64,000 nt of DNA from Paenibacillus sp. SYP-B3998. Lineage in GTDB: Bacteria > Bacillota > Bacilli > Paenibacillales > NBRC-103111. The DNA lies in NCBI RefSeq assembly GCF_010820665.1, contig NZ_JAAIKC010000001.1, forward strand, positions 186,001 through 250,000. Direction: 5' to 3'. Shown piece by piece: positions 42,279 to 51,628 of this stretch (positions within the stretch are counted from its first letter, which is position 1; the number at the start of each line of letters is the position of its first letter). Below the pieces are notes generated by a model. That model saw only the letters and a program-made list of their open reading frames with translations, was not told the origin of the DNA and ran no database searches. The translations under genes were made by a program, and so were the position numbers.

Positions 42279-43595
42279 ATGAAAAAACTTAATAACTTAA
42301 TCGTTCCCGCGGTTCTTATGCTTGCGGTAGTCAGTGTACTCCCGGGCTGCGGCGCAACAGTTTCAGGACAATCAGATCGTATGGCGGTTTCCGTCCAAAC
42401 AATTAAGCTTGGTCAACCCGTAACCGCCGGCTTGAGCGGGAAAATCATACCCGATCAGGATATCAAAATTGTATCCAAGGTAGCAGGTAAAGTTAGCGTT
42501 GTGAACGTGCAGGAAGGCAGTAAAGTAAAAAAAGGCGATGTGCTCGTCCAACTGGAGACGGATGATTTGGCGAAGCAGGTCAAACAAGCGGAATCCTCTG
42601 TTCTTGCTGCTCAAGCAAAGCTGGCTGATACGCAAGCAGGTGCCCGTGTACAGGAGATTAGGGGACTGGAAAGCACAGTAAATGCGGCTCAGGGGGCTTA
42701 CGGACAAGCAACGGCAGCGGTGGAGCAAGCGAAAGCGGGGTTAGACCTATCTACAAGCGCTTATAATCGCTTACGCAATATGTATGACAGCAGCTCCGGT
42801 GTTACGCAGGAAGATCTGGATAAAGGGACGTTTGATTATGAGAAAGCAAAGGCTGGCTATGCTCAGGCACAAGCTGCACAAAAAGCAGCGGCAGCGCAAG
42901 TGCAGGGAGCAGAAGCTAAGCTTGAGCAGGCCAAGGCCGGACCGACGGATAATACGATCAAAGCGCTGCAGGCGGATGTTGATCGTTTGCATGCAGGCTT
43001 GGAACTTGCGAACAGCGGAATCAATAATGCGATGATCACCGCTCCGATTGATGGTGTTATCGTGAAGAAAAGTATTTCCACAGGCGAGATGGCTCAGCCA
43101 GGTGTCCAGCTCCTTTCTTTGGTCAGTATGGATCAGGTCCAAGTGGAGCTTAGTGTGGCTGACAGTCAAATTTCACAGGTAAAGGTTGGTATGCCGGTAG
43201 ATGTGAACGTACAGAATGTACCGAATAAAAGTCTACAAGGGGAGATTGCTTTCGTCAGTCCTGTTTCTAACCTGAACAGCAGTACGTTCCCTGTTAAAGT
43301 GAAAGTTGACAATAAAGAAGGATTGCTTTTTGCCGGTATGGTGGCAGAAGTCAAATTGGACGCTGCCGAGCAAAGCCGTCTAGAAGTGCCAAAGAGCGCG
43401 ATGATTAAAAAAGACCAGAAAGATTATGTATTCACGGCAGATAATAATACGGCACACCTCGTTGAAGTGAAAACGGAGGAGAAAAACCAGGATTGGCTGT
43501 ATGTACGGTCAAACGATAAGCTTAAAGCCAATCAACAAATTGTTGTGAATCCAACAGACAAGATCGTTGAAGGCACGAAGATAAAAGCCGAATAG
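42279..43595 (+). CDS. HlyD/RND-type adaptor lipoprotein with long coiled coil
   Basis: 438 residues. AGAGGAG before the ATG. The lipobox is LPGC (Cys 24). The first lipoyl half is VNVQEGSKVKKGDVLVQLE, followed by a long Ala/Gln/Lys-rich coiled-coil hairpin (about 100-230), the second lipoyl half ITAPIDGVIVKKSISTGEMAQPG, then beta-barrel and membrane-proximal domains. In a monoderm it would sit on the outer face of the membrane beside the DHA2 pump. Having two adaptors in one unit is unusual. Confidence 0.92.
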   Translation: MKKLNNLIVPAVLMLAVVSVLPGCGATVSGQSDRMAVSVQTIKLGQPVTAGLSGKIIPDQDIKIVSKVAGKVSVVNVQEGSKVKKGDVLVQLETDDLAKQVKQAESSVLAAQAKLADTQAGARVQEIRGLESTVNAAQGAYGQATAAVEQAKAGLDLSTSAYNRLRNMYDSSSGVTQEDLDKGTFDYEKAKAGYAQAQAAQKAAAAQVQGAEAKLEQAKAGPTDNTIKALQADVDRLHAGLELANSGINNAMITAPIDGVIVKKSISTGEMAQPGVQLLSLVSMDQVQVELSVADSQISQVKVGMPVDVNVQNVPNKSLQGEIAFVSPVSNLNSSTFPVKVKVDNKEGLLFAGMVAEVKLDAAEQSRLEVPKSAMIKKDQKDYVFTADNNTAHLVEVKTEEKNQDWLYVRSNDKLKANQQIVVNPTDKIVEGTKIKAE

Positions 43596-43606
43596 GAGGT
43601 GCAGTT

Positions 43607-45172
43607 ATGGCCGATGCATCGGCAGATCATCAACAACAAGCAGAAGGCAACGGCAAGATGTGGTTTTCACTGATTGCTATTGTTATGGGTACCTTTGTCG
43701 CTGTTTTGAACAGCAGCTTAATGAACGTGGCCATGAACAAATTCGTAGCTGTATTCGGATCGGATATCAATACGATGCAGTGGATCATAACGGGATATAC
43801 GCTGGCATCGGCGATGGTCATTCCAATGAGCGGGTTTCTAGGCGCGAAATTCGGTAACAAGAACATATTTATATACTCGGTCGCCGGTTTTACGTTATTT
43901 TCAGTTGTTTGCGGTTTGGCATGGAGCGCAAGTACGATGATTCTCTTTCGGATCATTCAAGGGTTCGCTGGCGGATTCATCATGCCGATCGGGATGTCGA
44001 TTATTTATACGACGTTTCCTCGGGAGAAGACGGGGACGGCGATAGGCCTTTGGGGTGTTGCAGCCATGGTAGCGCCTGCTCTAGGGCCAACCTTCGGCGG
44101 TTATTTAATTCAAAATTTCAGTTGGCGGCTTCTGTTTTTCATCAATGTGCCAATTGGGATTCTTGCCGTTATTTTAGGTAAGATTTTGTTAAAGGATTCA
44201 CCGAGAAAAGAAGGCTTGAAATTCGATACGGCGGGCGCGATATTGTCCATGCTTTTCTTTGGCAGCTTGCTGCTGGCCTTAAGTAAAGGGCAGCAGCAGG
44301 GCTGGACGTCCTTATTTATTATTAGTTTGCTGTTTATCTCTGTGTTTAGTTTACTATTGCTGATTTGGGTAGAGCTCGGTGTGAAGCAGCCCGTGCTGGA
44401 CTTGAAGTTGTTTAAAAATCTTAAATTTACCATTAGTGTCATCGCGGGCAGTTTGGTTATGATGGGGATGATGGGGGGGACGTTCCTAACCCCCTTGTAT
44501 CTTCAAAATATTCAAGGACTTTCTGCGATGCAGACGGGTCTTCTTATGATGCCCCAATCTATTGCGATGGCACTCATGATGCCGATTAGCGGAAAGCTAG
44601 CCGATAGATTCGGAATTGTTCCCTTATGTATTACAGGTCTAGCCATATTAGGGGTAATGACTCTGGAAATGCACCATTTGACGACAGATACGCCAAATCA
44701 TTGGCTTAATGTGCTGTTAACCATCCGTGGTATTGGGATTGGGCTTTGCATGATGCCGTTAACCTCGGCGGGCATGAGCGCGGTGACTCCGCAGCAGGTC
44801 GGCAACGCCTCGCCGCTTTCTAACGTTTGCCGTCAGGTCGCAGGTTCCCTTGGGATTGCTATGTTTACAGCGCTTATGAGTAACCGCCAGCTCTTACATT
44901 ATCAGCATATTTCGGATAGTGTGCCTGTGGATGCCATTACAGCGAATGACACGATAACCATGCTCTCCGGAGCGATTTACGCATGGTCGATTGATAGGGG
45001 AACTGCCTCGGGAACCGCAGCAGCCTATCTAGCAGGTTTCATGCAGAAAGAAGCGCTGGTACGCTCGATTGCCGATACTTTTTTCATCTCCGCGATCCCG
45101 GCTTTTGTTTGTATTCCTTTCGTCCTTTTCTTTATTAAAAGAAAAAAGGCCTCAGTTGAAGTCAAAGAATAG
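43607..45172 (+). CDS. DHA2-type MFS multidrug transporter (EmrB/QacA family)
   Basis: 521 residues, 14 membrane segments. AGGAGGTG is 6 bp before the ATG. DHA2 hallmarks: NSSLMNVAMNKF after segment 1, QWIITGYTLASAMVIPMSG and GIGLCMMPLTSAG. Proton-driven drug export is the family role. It is the pump of the unit controlled by the divergent MarR protein. Confidence 0.93.
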   Translation: MADASADHQQQAEGNGKMWFSLIAIVMGTFVAVLNSSLMNVAMNKFVAVFGSDINTMQWIITGYTLASAMVIPMSGFLGAKFGNKNIFIYSVAGFTLFSVVCGLAWSASTMILFRIIQGFAGGFIMPIGMSIIYTTFPREKTGTAIGLWGVAAMVAPALGPTFGGYLIQNFSWRLLFFINVPIGILAVILGKILLKDSPRKEGLKFDTAGAILSMLFFGSLLLALSKGQQQGWTSLFIISLLFISVFSLLLLIWVELGVKQPVLDLKLFKNLKFTISVIAGSLVMMGMMGGTFLTPLYLQNIQGLSAMQTGLLMMPQSIAMALMMPISGKLADRFGIVPLCITGLAILGVMTLEMHHLTTDTPNHWLNVLLTIRGIGIGLCMMPLTSAGMSAVTPQQVGNASPLSNVCRQVAGSLGIAMFTALMSNRQLLHYQHISDSVPVDAITANDTITMLSGAIYAWSIDRGTASGTAAAYLAGFMQKEALVRSIADTFFISAIPAFVCIPFVLFFIKRKKASVEVKE

Positions 45173-45239
45173 AGTCATGCACGAACAATGCTGGCTGGCA
45201 TAGGTCTTAAATTGATTTATTTTTAGGAGGAGTAAGAAC

Positions 45240-47576
45240 ATGAAGAAAAGTTTAGCAGTTATGATGAGCGCAACAATGGCTCTTACCGTATTTTCATCGG
45301 TGGCTTTAGGAGCCAATGGACCGAAGTCTTCCGCTGATTTCAGCGATTTAACGAATCTAGATGCCGGAACGAAGGCCAAATTCGATAACATGATTTCCGC
45401 GGGTATTTTCGATGGGGTCAGTGAGCGGATTTTTGGCTTGAATGATAAAATGAACCGCGCCCAATTCGCTAAAGTAGCCGCTTTGATTTTCGGATTGAAA
45501 GTGAATGCTTCTCAGCGCGTTTCCAGCTTCACCGATGTGAGTGCGACAGACCCGGCTAACGGTTACGCTTTACCTTATATCGAAGCCCTTAAAGCAGCCA
45601 ACCTTACGGATGGCTATGGTCAAGATACGTATAACCCGGCGGGCGAAGTAACCAAAGAACAACTGGCGGCGTTCCTGATTCGCGGATTGAATAAAGAAGC
45701 TGATGCTAAAGCAATCGTTGGTGGAAGTGACAGCACGGTCTCTAGCTGGGCAAAAGGGTACGCGGCTTTATCCGTACGATTGAATCTGCTGGGGAATCAG
45801 GCGGACGGTACGTTTGGGGGGATGTCAGCGGCAACTCGCAATTTGCTCGTGACTTCCTCTTATGAAGCCAAGCAGCAATATGTACCTGGAAACCGAGGAG
45901 GAGCAGCACTTCCTGAAGAAGAAAAGATAGCCTATACGATTACGGGCGATGCTCAGGCTGAAATTAAAAGCTTACTTCAAGAAAAAACACCAGATGGCTG
46001 GAGAGTTGGGGCTGTCATCAAACTAAATAACACATCGAGTGCCACAATCCGAATTCCAGATTATGAGCTTCGCGTGAAAACGGCAGACGGTACCATCTAT
46101 ACGCTGCAGGCAAGCGCTAGCAATGCTCGATCGATACTTCCTCAGGGCTATGTCACCTTAAGCTATCTGGCAGACATCGATGTGAAAACGGACGTTAGCT
46201 TGACAGATCTGCTATGGATCGATGTTAATCAGAACGTATATCCGAAACAGGAAACGCTGCTTGTTGATGCTCCGATCCTATCCAAAGTATGGCGCGGTAA
46301 GGATGCTGTCATCAATGACCCGTCCTTACTTGGAGACTGGGGGGCAACCTTTTCTGTTCCGGGCGCAACTTCCGCTTTGAAGTTTTCGGCATCGAGCTTG
46401 TCTAAGCAGTTTACAGGACAATTACCGACCTATCTTGTCCAAATAAGAGTGGACAATCCGGGAAGCAATGCGGAAACCGTGCCTGACTTTACGCTGAGCG
46501 GGAAGTCTGACGGGCAATCATTTATTGGTAAACGCGTTGAAGAGGGGCCCATCAGTCTGAATGCGGGAGAGCAAAAATATATACATTTTGCAATCACAAC
46601 CGATACGGATACCAAGTTGAATGCTTTTTACATTCTTACGCCTGAAAGCTTCTTAAAGCAAGGACAGACGACGCCGATTCCATACTTTACGGGACGAATC
46701 GGATTCGGACTTCCTGCGAATGCAGCCGAGGGAACTCATACAGGAACGGTTGCAAGCGACTATACCTTCGGTACGCCAATGGTATTCGAGCAATCAAATG
46801 CATTTATTAATCCGAATTTAGCGGTTTCTCTGGAAGAACTGCATGTAACGAATAATGAAGAAACCGGTAATAAAACCGGCCTGGCCAAATTCAAGCTGAC
46901 AAACAAAGGGGATAAGCCTATCCCCGTTCCAGTGCTGCAAGCGGAATTGGTCGGAAAAGACGGCTATACGTATGCGGGAAGCCGTCAGACGATGGGTACG
47001 CAGGATATAGCTCCTGGATCAGGGATCGTAATTAACTATGGTTTTACCCTTCCTTCAACGGATCAAAGCGATCCATATAGGTTGAATGTACAAGGGGTAC
47101 TGGGAAGCGGAGCTCAGGGCCAACCACCAGCAGCGGGGACTGCATCCTACAAATCCACAATCGCCAGTTACAATGTGAGTATTCAGAGCGACAACGATCA
47201 TCATAACGTTTCCTTATATCCATTCAAATTAAACTTTAAAAGCTGGACGTTGTCGCAGCTGACCATGATGGGCACCACTGGATTTACCTATACGTATAAA
47301 TTGAATTTGGATATGGACATTACCCGTAATCCTGAGGTTGAGCTTGATAGTAACAGCTCCAAGCTGAAATTCGATCTGGTTGATTCTTCGGGTCGTTCCT
47401 TAGGCTCAAGTTCTTTCCCTCTCATCGGGACTAATCGTTTAGTTAGCGGTACGCAGTTACTGAGTTTCGCTAATCTTACTCAAAATCAAATACAAAATAA
47501 TGTTTCCATAAAGGTGTACGAAACGGTCAATACACCAACGGGTGAAGTGAACAGATTCATCACAGAACTGAAATAA
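45240..47576 (+). CDS. S-layer homology (SLH) domain surface protein
   Basis: 778 residues. GGAGGAG before the ATG. Signal peptide ends near ALGANG. Three SLH units between about 30 and 215 (FSDLTNLDAGTKAKFDNMISAGIFDGV, FTDVSATDPANGYALPYIEALKAANLTDGYG, and a weaker third at SSWAKGYAALSVRLNLL) bind secondary cell-wall polymer. The remaining 550 residues are beta-rich, with repeated pieces such as VPDFTLSGKSDGQSF and IPVPVLQAELVGKDGYTYAGS; no named domain recognised. It lies 67 bp behind the DHA2 pump with no terminator between, so it is probably cotranscribed with the efflux genes. Confidence 0.9.
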   Translation: MKKSLAVMMSATMALTVFSSVALGANGPKSSADFSDLTNLDAGTKAKFDNMISAGIFDGVSERIFGLNDKMNRAQFAKVAALIFGLKVNASQRVSSFTDVSATDPANGYALPYIEALKAANLTDGYGQDTYNPAGEVTKEQLAAFLIRGLNKEADAKAIVGGSDSTVSSWAKGYAALSVRLNLLGNQADGTFGGMSAATRNLLVTSSYEAKQQYVPGNRGGAALPEEEKIAYTITGDAQAEIKSLLQEKTPDGWRVGAVIKLNNTSSATIRIPDYELRVKTADGTIYTLQASASNARSILPQGYVTLSYLADIDVKTDVSLTDLLWIDVNQNVYPKQETLLVDAPILSKVWRGKDAVINDPSLLGDWGATFSVPGATSALKFSASSLSKQFTGQLPTYLVQIRVDNPGSNAETVPDFTLSGKSDGQSFIGKRVEEGPISLNAGEQKYIHFAITTDTDTKLNAFYILTPESFLKQGQTTPIPYFTGRIGFGLPANAAEGTHTGTVASDYTFGTPMVFEQSNAFINPNLAVSLEELHVTNNEETGNKTGLAKFKLTNKGDKPIPVPVLQAELVGKDGYTYAGSRQTMGTQDIAPGSGIVINYGFTLPSTDQSDPYRLNVQGVLGSGAQGQPPAAGTASYKSTIASYNVSIQSDNDHHNVSLYPFKLNFKSWTLSQLTMMGTTGFTYTYKLNLDMDITRNPEVELDSNSSKLKFDLVDSSGRSLGSSSFPLIGTNRLVSGTQLLSFANLTQNQIQNNVSIKVYETVNTPTGEVNRFITELK

Positions 47577-47663
47577 GTCTAGGTGAAAAAAGTGGAATAA
47601 TCTAATAAGAAGGTGGATCAAATGGTTAACTTTGATCTGCCTTCTTTTTATTGCGGAATAATA

Positions 47664-47714
47664 GTTGCACTTGCAACGGATCAAGCGTATGATAAAAATA
47701 GTAGCAAGTGCAAC
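47664..47714. promoter_or_regulatory. MarR-type operator pair around a sigma-A promoter
   Basis: GTTGCACTTGC (47664-47674) and GCAAGTGCAAC (47704-47714) are exact inverted copies. The left copy also forms GTTGC-ACTT-GCAAC by itself. Promoter: TTGCAC (47665-47670), 17 bp, TATGAT (47688-47693). The operators cover the -35 box and the start region. Confidence 0.75.
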
Positions 47715-47749
47715 TAATTTTCATGCGAGTAGAGATGGGGGAGATTGCC

Positions 47750-48199
47750 ATGATAGACGCCAAGAACTCGATACCTCGTTGGGTATCGCTTCTTTATCGC
47801 TATGGACAAATGTACATCGGTGAACACCTCAAAAATTATGAGATCGGCAGAGGTCAACATATTTTTCTTAACGCGCTCTATAAAGAAGATGGCTTGAGCC
47901 AAGAAGATTTGGCCGATTATTTGAAGATCGACAAAGGCACGACGGCGAAAGCATTAAAGAAGTTGGAAGAGCAAGGCTACATAACAAGGAATGTAAGTGA
48001 AAAAGATAAACGGTGCAACGAAGTGCATTTGACGCAGAAAGCGCTGCTGATTAAGGAAGATGTGCGTAAGGTGTTAACCGATTGGCGAGAGCGGTTGACG
48101 TACGGATTGACCGATGAGGAGAAGCAGCTCGCTCATTCTATTTTGGAGAAAATGGGCAACAACGCAGCCCGATTCGCAGAGGAGAAGGTGGAGGTATGA
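47750..48199 (+). CDS. MarR-family transcriptional regulator
   Basis: 149 residues from the ATG 47750 (GGGGGAG 6 bp upstream). Winged helix core: LYKEDGLSQEDLADYLKIDKGTTAKALKKLEEQGYITRNVSEKDKRCN with the conserved wing. The stop overlaps the start of the following exporter (ATGA), a classical regulator-exporter pair, and a two-part operator lies directly upstream. Likely self-repressing and inducer-released. Confidence 0.92.
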   Translation: MIDAKNSIPRWVSLLYRYGQMYIGEHLKNYEIGRGQHIFLNALYKEDGLSQEDLADYLKIDKGTTAKALKKLEEQGYITRNVSEKDKRCNEVHLTQKALLIKEDVRKVLTDWRERLTYGLTDEEKQLAHSILEKMGNNAARFAEEKVEV

Positions 48200-49467
48200 A
48201 CATTCGTACCGCGGGATCTACGTTTGTCGATCAACATTTTCACGCGCTGACGCATCGCAATTATCGGTATTTATGGTTTGGCCAGTGTGTGTCGCTGATT
48301 GGTACTTGGATGCAAAATATTGGGCAATCCTGGCTCGTGCTTACGATTACTGGCTCGCCTTTCAAGCTCGGTGTTGTTGGAGCGTTTCAATTTCTGCCTA
48401 TTCTTTGTTTTTCATTGTTTGCAGGTATTATCGTGGATAAGTTTCCAAAGAAAAACATTTTGCTCGTCACCCAAACGGTGTCAATGATTCTTGCGTTTAC
48501 CTTAGCGATCCTAGTCCTAACGGATACGGTAAAATATAGCTATATCTTGGTGCTTGCGCTTCTCCTCGGGCTTAACAATACGCTCGATATGCCGACGCGG
48601 CAGGCCTTCAATATTGAAATCGTAGGCAAAGAGGATTTAATGAATGCAATCGCCTTAAATTCGGCGACCTTTAACATGGCTCGAATTTTGGGCCCTGCTA
48701 TTGGTGCCCTTATGATGGCGCTGCTCGGAGCGGGCTGGTGCTTCCTTTTGAATGGCGTTAGCTTTCTTGCCGTTCTGTATGGTTTACTCCACATTAAAGC
48801 TGCGCCTTACGTCAGGAAACAACGATCCCGTGAGGGGATGATGAAAGAAATAAAAGATGGGATTGTTTATATTGCAAGAGACCCGCTGTTGGCTCAAACG
48901 GTTCTACTCGTTACGGTAATTGGGACATTGGCGTTTAACTTTAACGTCCTTATTCCGGTGTTCACCAGAAATGTGCTGCACATGGGAGAAACCACATATG
49001 GCACATTAATGTCTTGTCTGGGCATTGGCTCCTTCGCCGGTGCGCTGACGATGTCATTACGGAGTAAACAAGGACCGCGAATGAAGGTAAGCATCATCTG
49101 TAGCTTACTTGTCGCTATATGCTTGATTTTCAACGGATTAAGCAGCTCAGTGTGGATGGTCGGGGCACTGCTCGCCTTCACCGGATTTTTCAACATTATG
49201 TTTGCAACTAATAGTAATTCCGCTCTGCAGATGCATGCCAAAGACGAATATAGAGCACGGGTGATGAGCGTCTATTCACTTGTGTTTGCGGGCTCGACGC
49301 CAATCGGCAATTTGTTCGCTGGTTATGTCGCTGATCGTTATGGCGCGAACGGCGCATTCCTCAGCTGCGGCGTACTCGCTATCCTTCTCTGCGGTCTTAT
49401 CATTTGGAAGTTTAGGAAAACGTCTAAGGGGAATTTGTTGGAAGAAGCGGAAAGCAGCGCAATGTAG
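48196..49467 (+). CDS. MFS exporter, EntS/MFS_3 type
   Basis: 423 residues, about 12 membrane segments. The ATG overlaps the marR stop; GGTGGAGG is upstream. Block SLIGTWMQNIGQSWLVL after the first segment and NNTLDMPTRQAFNIEIVGKEDLMNAIALNS are characteristic of this exporter group (enterobactin or drug efflux). Substrate unknown. Confidence 0.92.
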   Translation: MNIRTAGSTFVDQHFHALTHRNYRYLWFGQCVSLIGTWMQNIGQSWLVLTITGSPFKLGVVGAFQFLPILCFSLFAGIIVDKFPKKNILLVTQTVSMILAFTLAILVLTDTVKYSYILVLALLLGLNNTLDMPTRQAFNIEIVGKEDLMNAIALNSATFNMARILGPAIGALMMALLGAGWCFLLNGVSFLAVLYGLLHIKAAPYVRKQRSREGMMKEIKDGIVYIARDPLLAQTVLLVTVIGTLAFNFNVLIPVFTRNVLHMGETTYGTLMSCLGIGSFAGALTMSLRSKQGPRMKVSIICSLLVAICLIFNGLSSSVWMVGALLAFTGFFNIMFATNSNSALQMHAKDEYRARVMSVYSLVFAGSTPIGNLFAGYVADRYGANGAFLSCGVLAILLCGLIIWKFRKTSKGNLLEEAESSAM

Positions 49468-49659
49468 AATAGAAGATCAAGATCTGACTGCTACGAAAAC
49501 CAAAAACGCAATCTTCCATTCGTTGAAAAGTAGAATAATGCTTGAAAAGGTGGGAGTTTAGACTCATTTTTAAGTGGATATCCATAAACTGGATTGTCAA
49601 CCTTCGAAGTTTCTACTACAATATGTTGTAGATTCATGTCAGAAATGGGGGAGAAGACA

Positions 49660-50058
49660 ATGCTGGGGCTTTTCAAAAAATGGCTGCGTACGCCAAAGCA
49701 GGAACCTGCCAAATCTGTGGATTACAAGACAATGGAAGTTGATGTTGTAATCAAATGTTTCGTTTCGGATAAAGAGAAGCCGTTTCGGGTCATATTTAAA
49801 GTCGAGAAACAGGGTTCTTTTTTTAGTAAAGATATTTTCGTGGAAAATGTGGATGCCAAGACAGCTTACGAGCTCGCTCATAATTTCTCAACGCTTGGAA
49901 TGAATTATGAGGAGCTGAAGAGGTATGGAAGCATCGATCATGCTGAGTACAGCTTCGCAACTTTAGAGGAAGCCAAAAAGGTGAAGGATACGACCGTTGA
50001 TTACATCCGGTTTCTACTTCGCGAACATCAACAAGAAACGCTTGCCCAAATATCATAA
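49660..50058 (+). CDS. Conserved-looking small protein of unknown function
   Basis: 132 residues from the ATG 49660 (GGGGGAG 8 bp upstream). No signal peptide or membrane segment. The mid part VDVVIKCFVSDKEKPFRVIFKVEKQGSFFSKDIFVENVDAKTAYELAHNFSTLGM looks like a compact alpha/beta fold. Family not recognised. A strong terminator follows directly. Confidence 0.75.
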   Translation: MLGLFKKWLRTPKQEPAKSVDYKTMEVDVVIKCFVSDKEKPFRVIFKVEKQGSFFSKDIFVENVDAKTAYELAHNFSTLGMNYEELKRYGSIDHAEYSFATLEEAKKVKDTTVDYIRFLLREHQQETLAQIS

Positions 50059-50060
50059 AG

Positions 50061-50096
50061 AAAAGGAGCTTGCGATTACATCGCGGCTCCTTTTTT
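50061..50096 (+). terminator. Terminator after the 132-residue gene
   Basis: AAAAGGAGC / GCTCCTTTT with inner GCGAT/ATCGC stem, followed by six T; starts 3 bp after the stop. It also reads as a terminator for the convergent LytTR gene. Confidence 0.92.
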
Positions 50097-50098
50097 GC

Positions 50099-50461
50099 CT
50101 ATTTATTCATTTCTTCCAGAGCGGCTTCTGTTCGGTGCTGCTGCCAAATTTCTTTCAAACGATGCTGCCGAAGCTTCGTAATCGTCGTATGTTTGGACTC
50201 AGAGCCTTTAGTTTCAAAGTAAACTTTACCGTCCTGTATGTGGATGATTTTTCTTGTATTGACGTAACAGTCAGTGTTGGCTTTAAAGAAGACGATGTCT
50301 GATGTAATTTCAAGAATTTGCTCCGACGACATTCGTTTCTTAACGTGATAATTTTTTCCGTGAAAACTGACAAGTCCTCGTTCTCCAACCCGGAAGTACA
50401 TAATATCCTTTTGCAGTATAAAGTCTTCATAGGTATTTTTGAAATCGAGCGCTACATTCAT
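50099..50461 (-). CDS. LytTR-type DNA-binding protein (stand-alone)
   Basis: 120 residues. The LytTR fold is visible as DIMYFRVGERGLVSFHGKNYHVKKRMSSEQILE...FFKANTDCYVNTRKIIHI, with the characteristic D-I-x-Y/F-F opening and the late R-x-I-I-x-I block. No receiver domain, so it is a one-component LytTR regulator. A cre-like site (50502-50515) lies about 40 bp upstream. Confidence 0.85.
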   Translation of the reverse strand: MNVALDFKNTYEDFILQKDIMYFRVGERGLVSFHGKNYHVKKRMSSEQILEITSDIVFFKANTDCYVNTRKIIHIQDGKVYFETKGSESKHTTITKLRQHRLKEIWQQHRTEAALEEMNK

Positions 50462-50501
50462 TTGTTCAGCCCCCTCATTTACAATGGCAACGCTTACAAA
50501 T

Positions 50502-50515
50502 TGAGAACGCTTTCA
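50502..50515. promoter_or_regulatory. cre-like catabolite control site before the LytTR gene
   Basis: TGAGAACGCTTTCA matches the CcpA site consensus TGWAANCGNTNWCA with one mismatch (fourth base G). Confidence 0.55.
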
Positions 50516-50562
50516 TTTTAACATACTATGGGGCGTTGGAAAAGGGTTTTGAAGGAAAAAAT

Positions 50563-50602
50563 AGAGGAAAACCCACTTGCTTTCACAAGGTTTTTTTCCT
50601 CT
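50563..50602 (-). terminator. Terminator belonging to a vanished minus-strand gene
   Basis: AGAGGAAAACC...GGTTTTTTTCCTCT stem with CTTG/CAAG tip. On the minus strand it directly follows the stop codon of the remnant at 50607 and ends in T-rich sequence. Confidence 0.65.
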
Positions 50603-50606
50603 TTCG

Positions 50607-50714
50607 CTACCCTTTATTATTCATACGGTCAATTACATGCTGTGCAACTCAGACGCCAGCAGCACCTACTTGAGCCAAGCCACGTGTGATACCAGCCCTG
50701 TCGCCTCGTTCGTT
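50607..50714 (-). pseudogene. C-terminal remnant of an unidentified gene
   Basis: The minus strand reads N-E-R-G-D-R, AGITRGLAQVGAAGV, an internal TGA stop, VAQHVIDRMNNKG, then TAG and the terminator hairpin. The protein-like text on both sides of one stop, ending at a terminator, suggests the decayed 3' end of a lost gene. Parent family not recognised. Confidence 0.4.
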
Positions 50715-50838
50715 TTAAACTAGATTAGAGGGTCTGTAAATAGTATAATAGCTATCGGAAATGAATGGAATAAGATGGGGATATGTAGAAGAATTTTCTG
50801 CTTATAGCTAGACACAGAGAGGACTCGGAGGGATTAAT

Positions 50839-51582
50839 TTGAAAGTAACCTTTTTAGGCTGCGGAGATGGGTTTAGTGTGCTTCAAGGTCATAACAGTGC
50901 TATCCTTGCTTTTAACGGCACGAATCTTGCGATCGACTTCCCAGAATCAAACCATTATGCTCTACACCAAATGAACATGACGCTCAATCAAATCGAGCAT
51001 ATCTTTATTACACATCTACATGAAGATCACATGAATGGCCTTCAGAAGCTAGCGCTGTTTCATCGGGTGTACCCAGGGAGGACAAAACCTAAGCTTATCG
51101 TCCCAATTGGTCTCAAAGAGGATTTATGGCAATGCCTGCGGCATGGACTTGAGCTGACCACGCGTGGAAAGTTAACCTTCGAGGACTATTTTGATATTGA
51201 ATGTGTGGACAGTGAGTTTATCGTTGAAGGAGTAAAGTTTGAGCTTGTTCGAACCCTGCATGTGCCAGACATGCTAAGTTACGGACTTGTATGTAAACCT
51301 TTTTTCTATTTCAGCGGGGATACGAGGTTTGATGAGAGCTATATTCGGCGCATTGCCGATGAGGTACAGACGATTTATTATGAATGCCACATGCAGGACG
51401 ATCAGCTTCCCTCGCATACTTCTTTAGCTGAACTGCTCACGCTGCCTGAGACTATTCAGGAGAAGCTAGTTTTGATGCATTATGTAGATGATTATTTGGA
51501 GCCAAATCTGAGGGAACCGTTTCACGCGAAGATGAAGGTTCGATTGGCAGAACCTGTATGGCGAAATAGGGTATCACAGTGA
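50839..51582 (+). CDS. Metallo-beta-lactamase-fold hydrolase, RNase Z-like (TTG start)
   Basis: 247 residues from a TTG at 50839 with GGAGGG 6 bp upstream. MBL signature ITHLHEDHMNGL (HxHxDH, zinc site), GDGFSVLQGHNSAIL at the N-terminus, RTLHVPDMLSYGL and FSGDTRFDE for the later metal ligands, and ending HYVDDY. The set resembles ribonuclease Z/arylsulfatase-type members, without the RNase Z exosite arm. Substrate unknown. Confidence 0.87.
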   Translation: MKVTFLGCGDGFSVLQGHNSAILAFNGTNLAIDFPESNHYALHQMNMTLNQIEHIFITHLHEDHMNGLQKLALFHRVYPGRTKPKLIVPIGLKEDLWQCLRHGLELTTRGKLTFEDYFDIECVDSEFIVEGVKFELVRTLHVPDMLSYGLVCKPFFYFSGDTRFDESYIRRIADEVQTIYYECHMQDDQLPSHTSLAELLTLPETIQEKLVLMHYVDDYLEPNLREPFHAKMKVRLAEPVWRNRVSQ

Positions 51583-51628
51583 AAGGGATAAGGTGCAATG
51601 AAAATCGAACAGAAAATGGGGAAAAGAA

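Larger units (their letters stand above)
50462..50838. other. Gap with regulatory site, old terminator and gene remnant
   Basis: This 377-bp gap holds the cre-like site TGAGAACGCTTTCA (50502-50515), a minus-oriented hairpin terminator (50563-50602), a minus-strand C-terminal gene remnant (50607-50714) and a -10-like TATAAT near 50743 before the hydrolase gene. Nothing else is seen. Confidence 0.6.
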
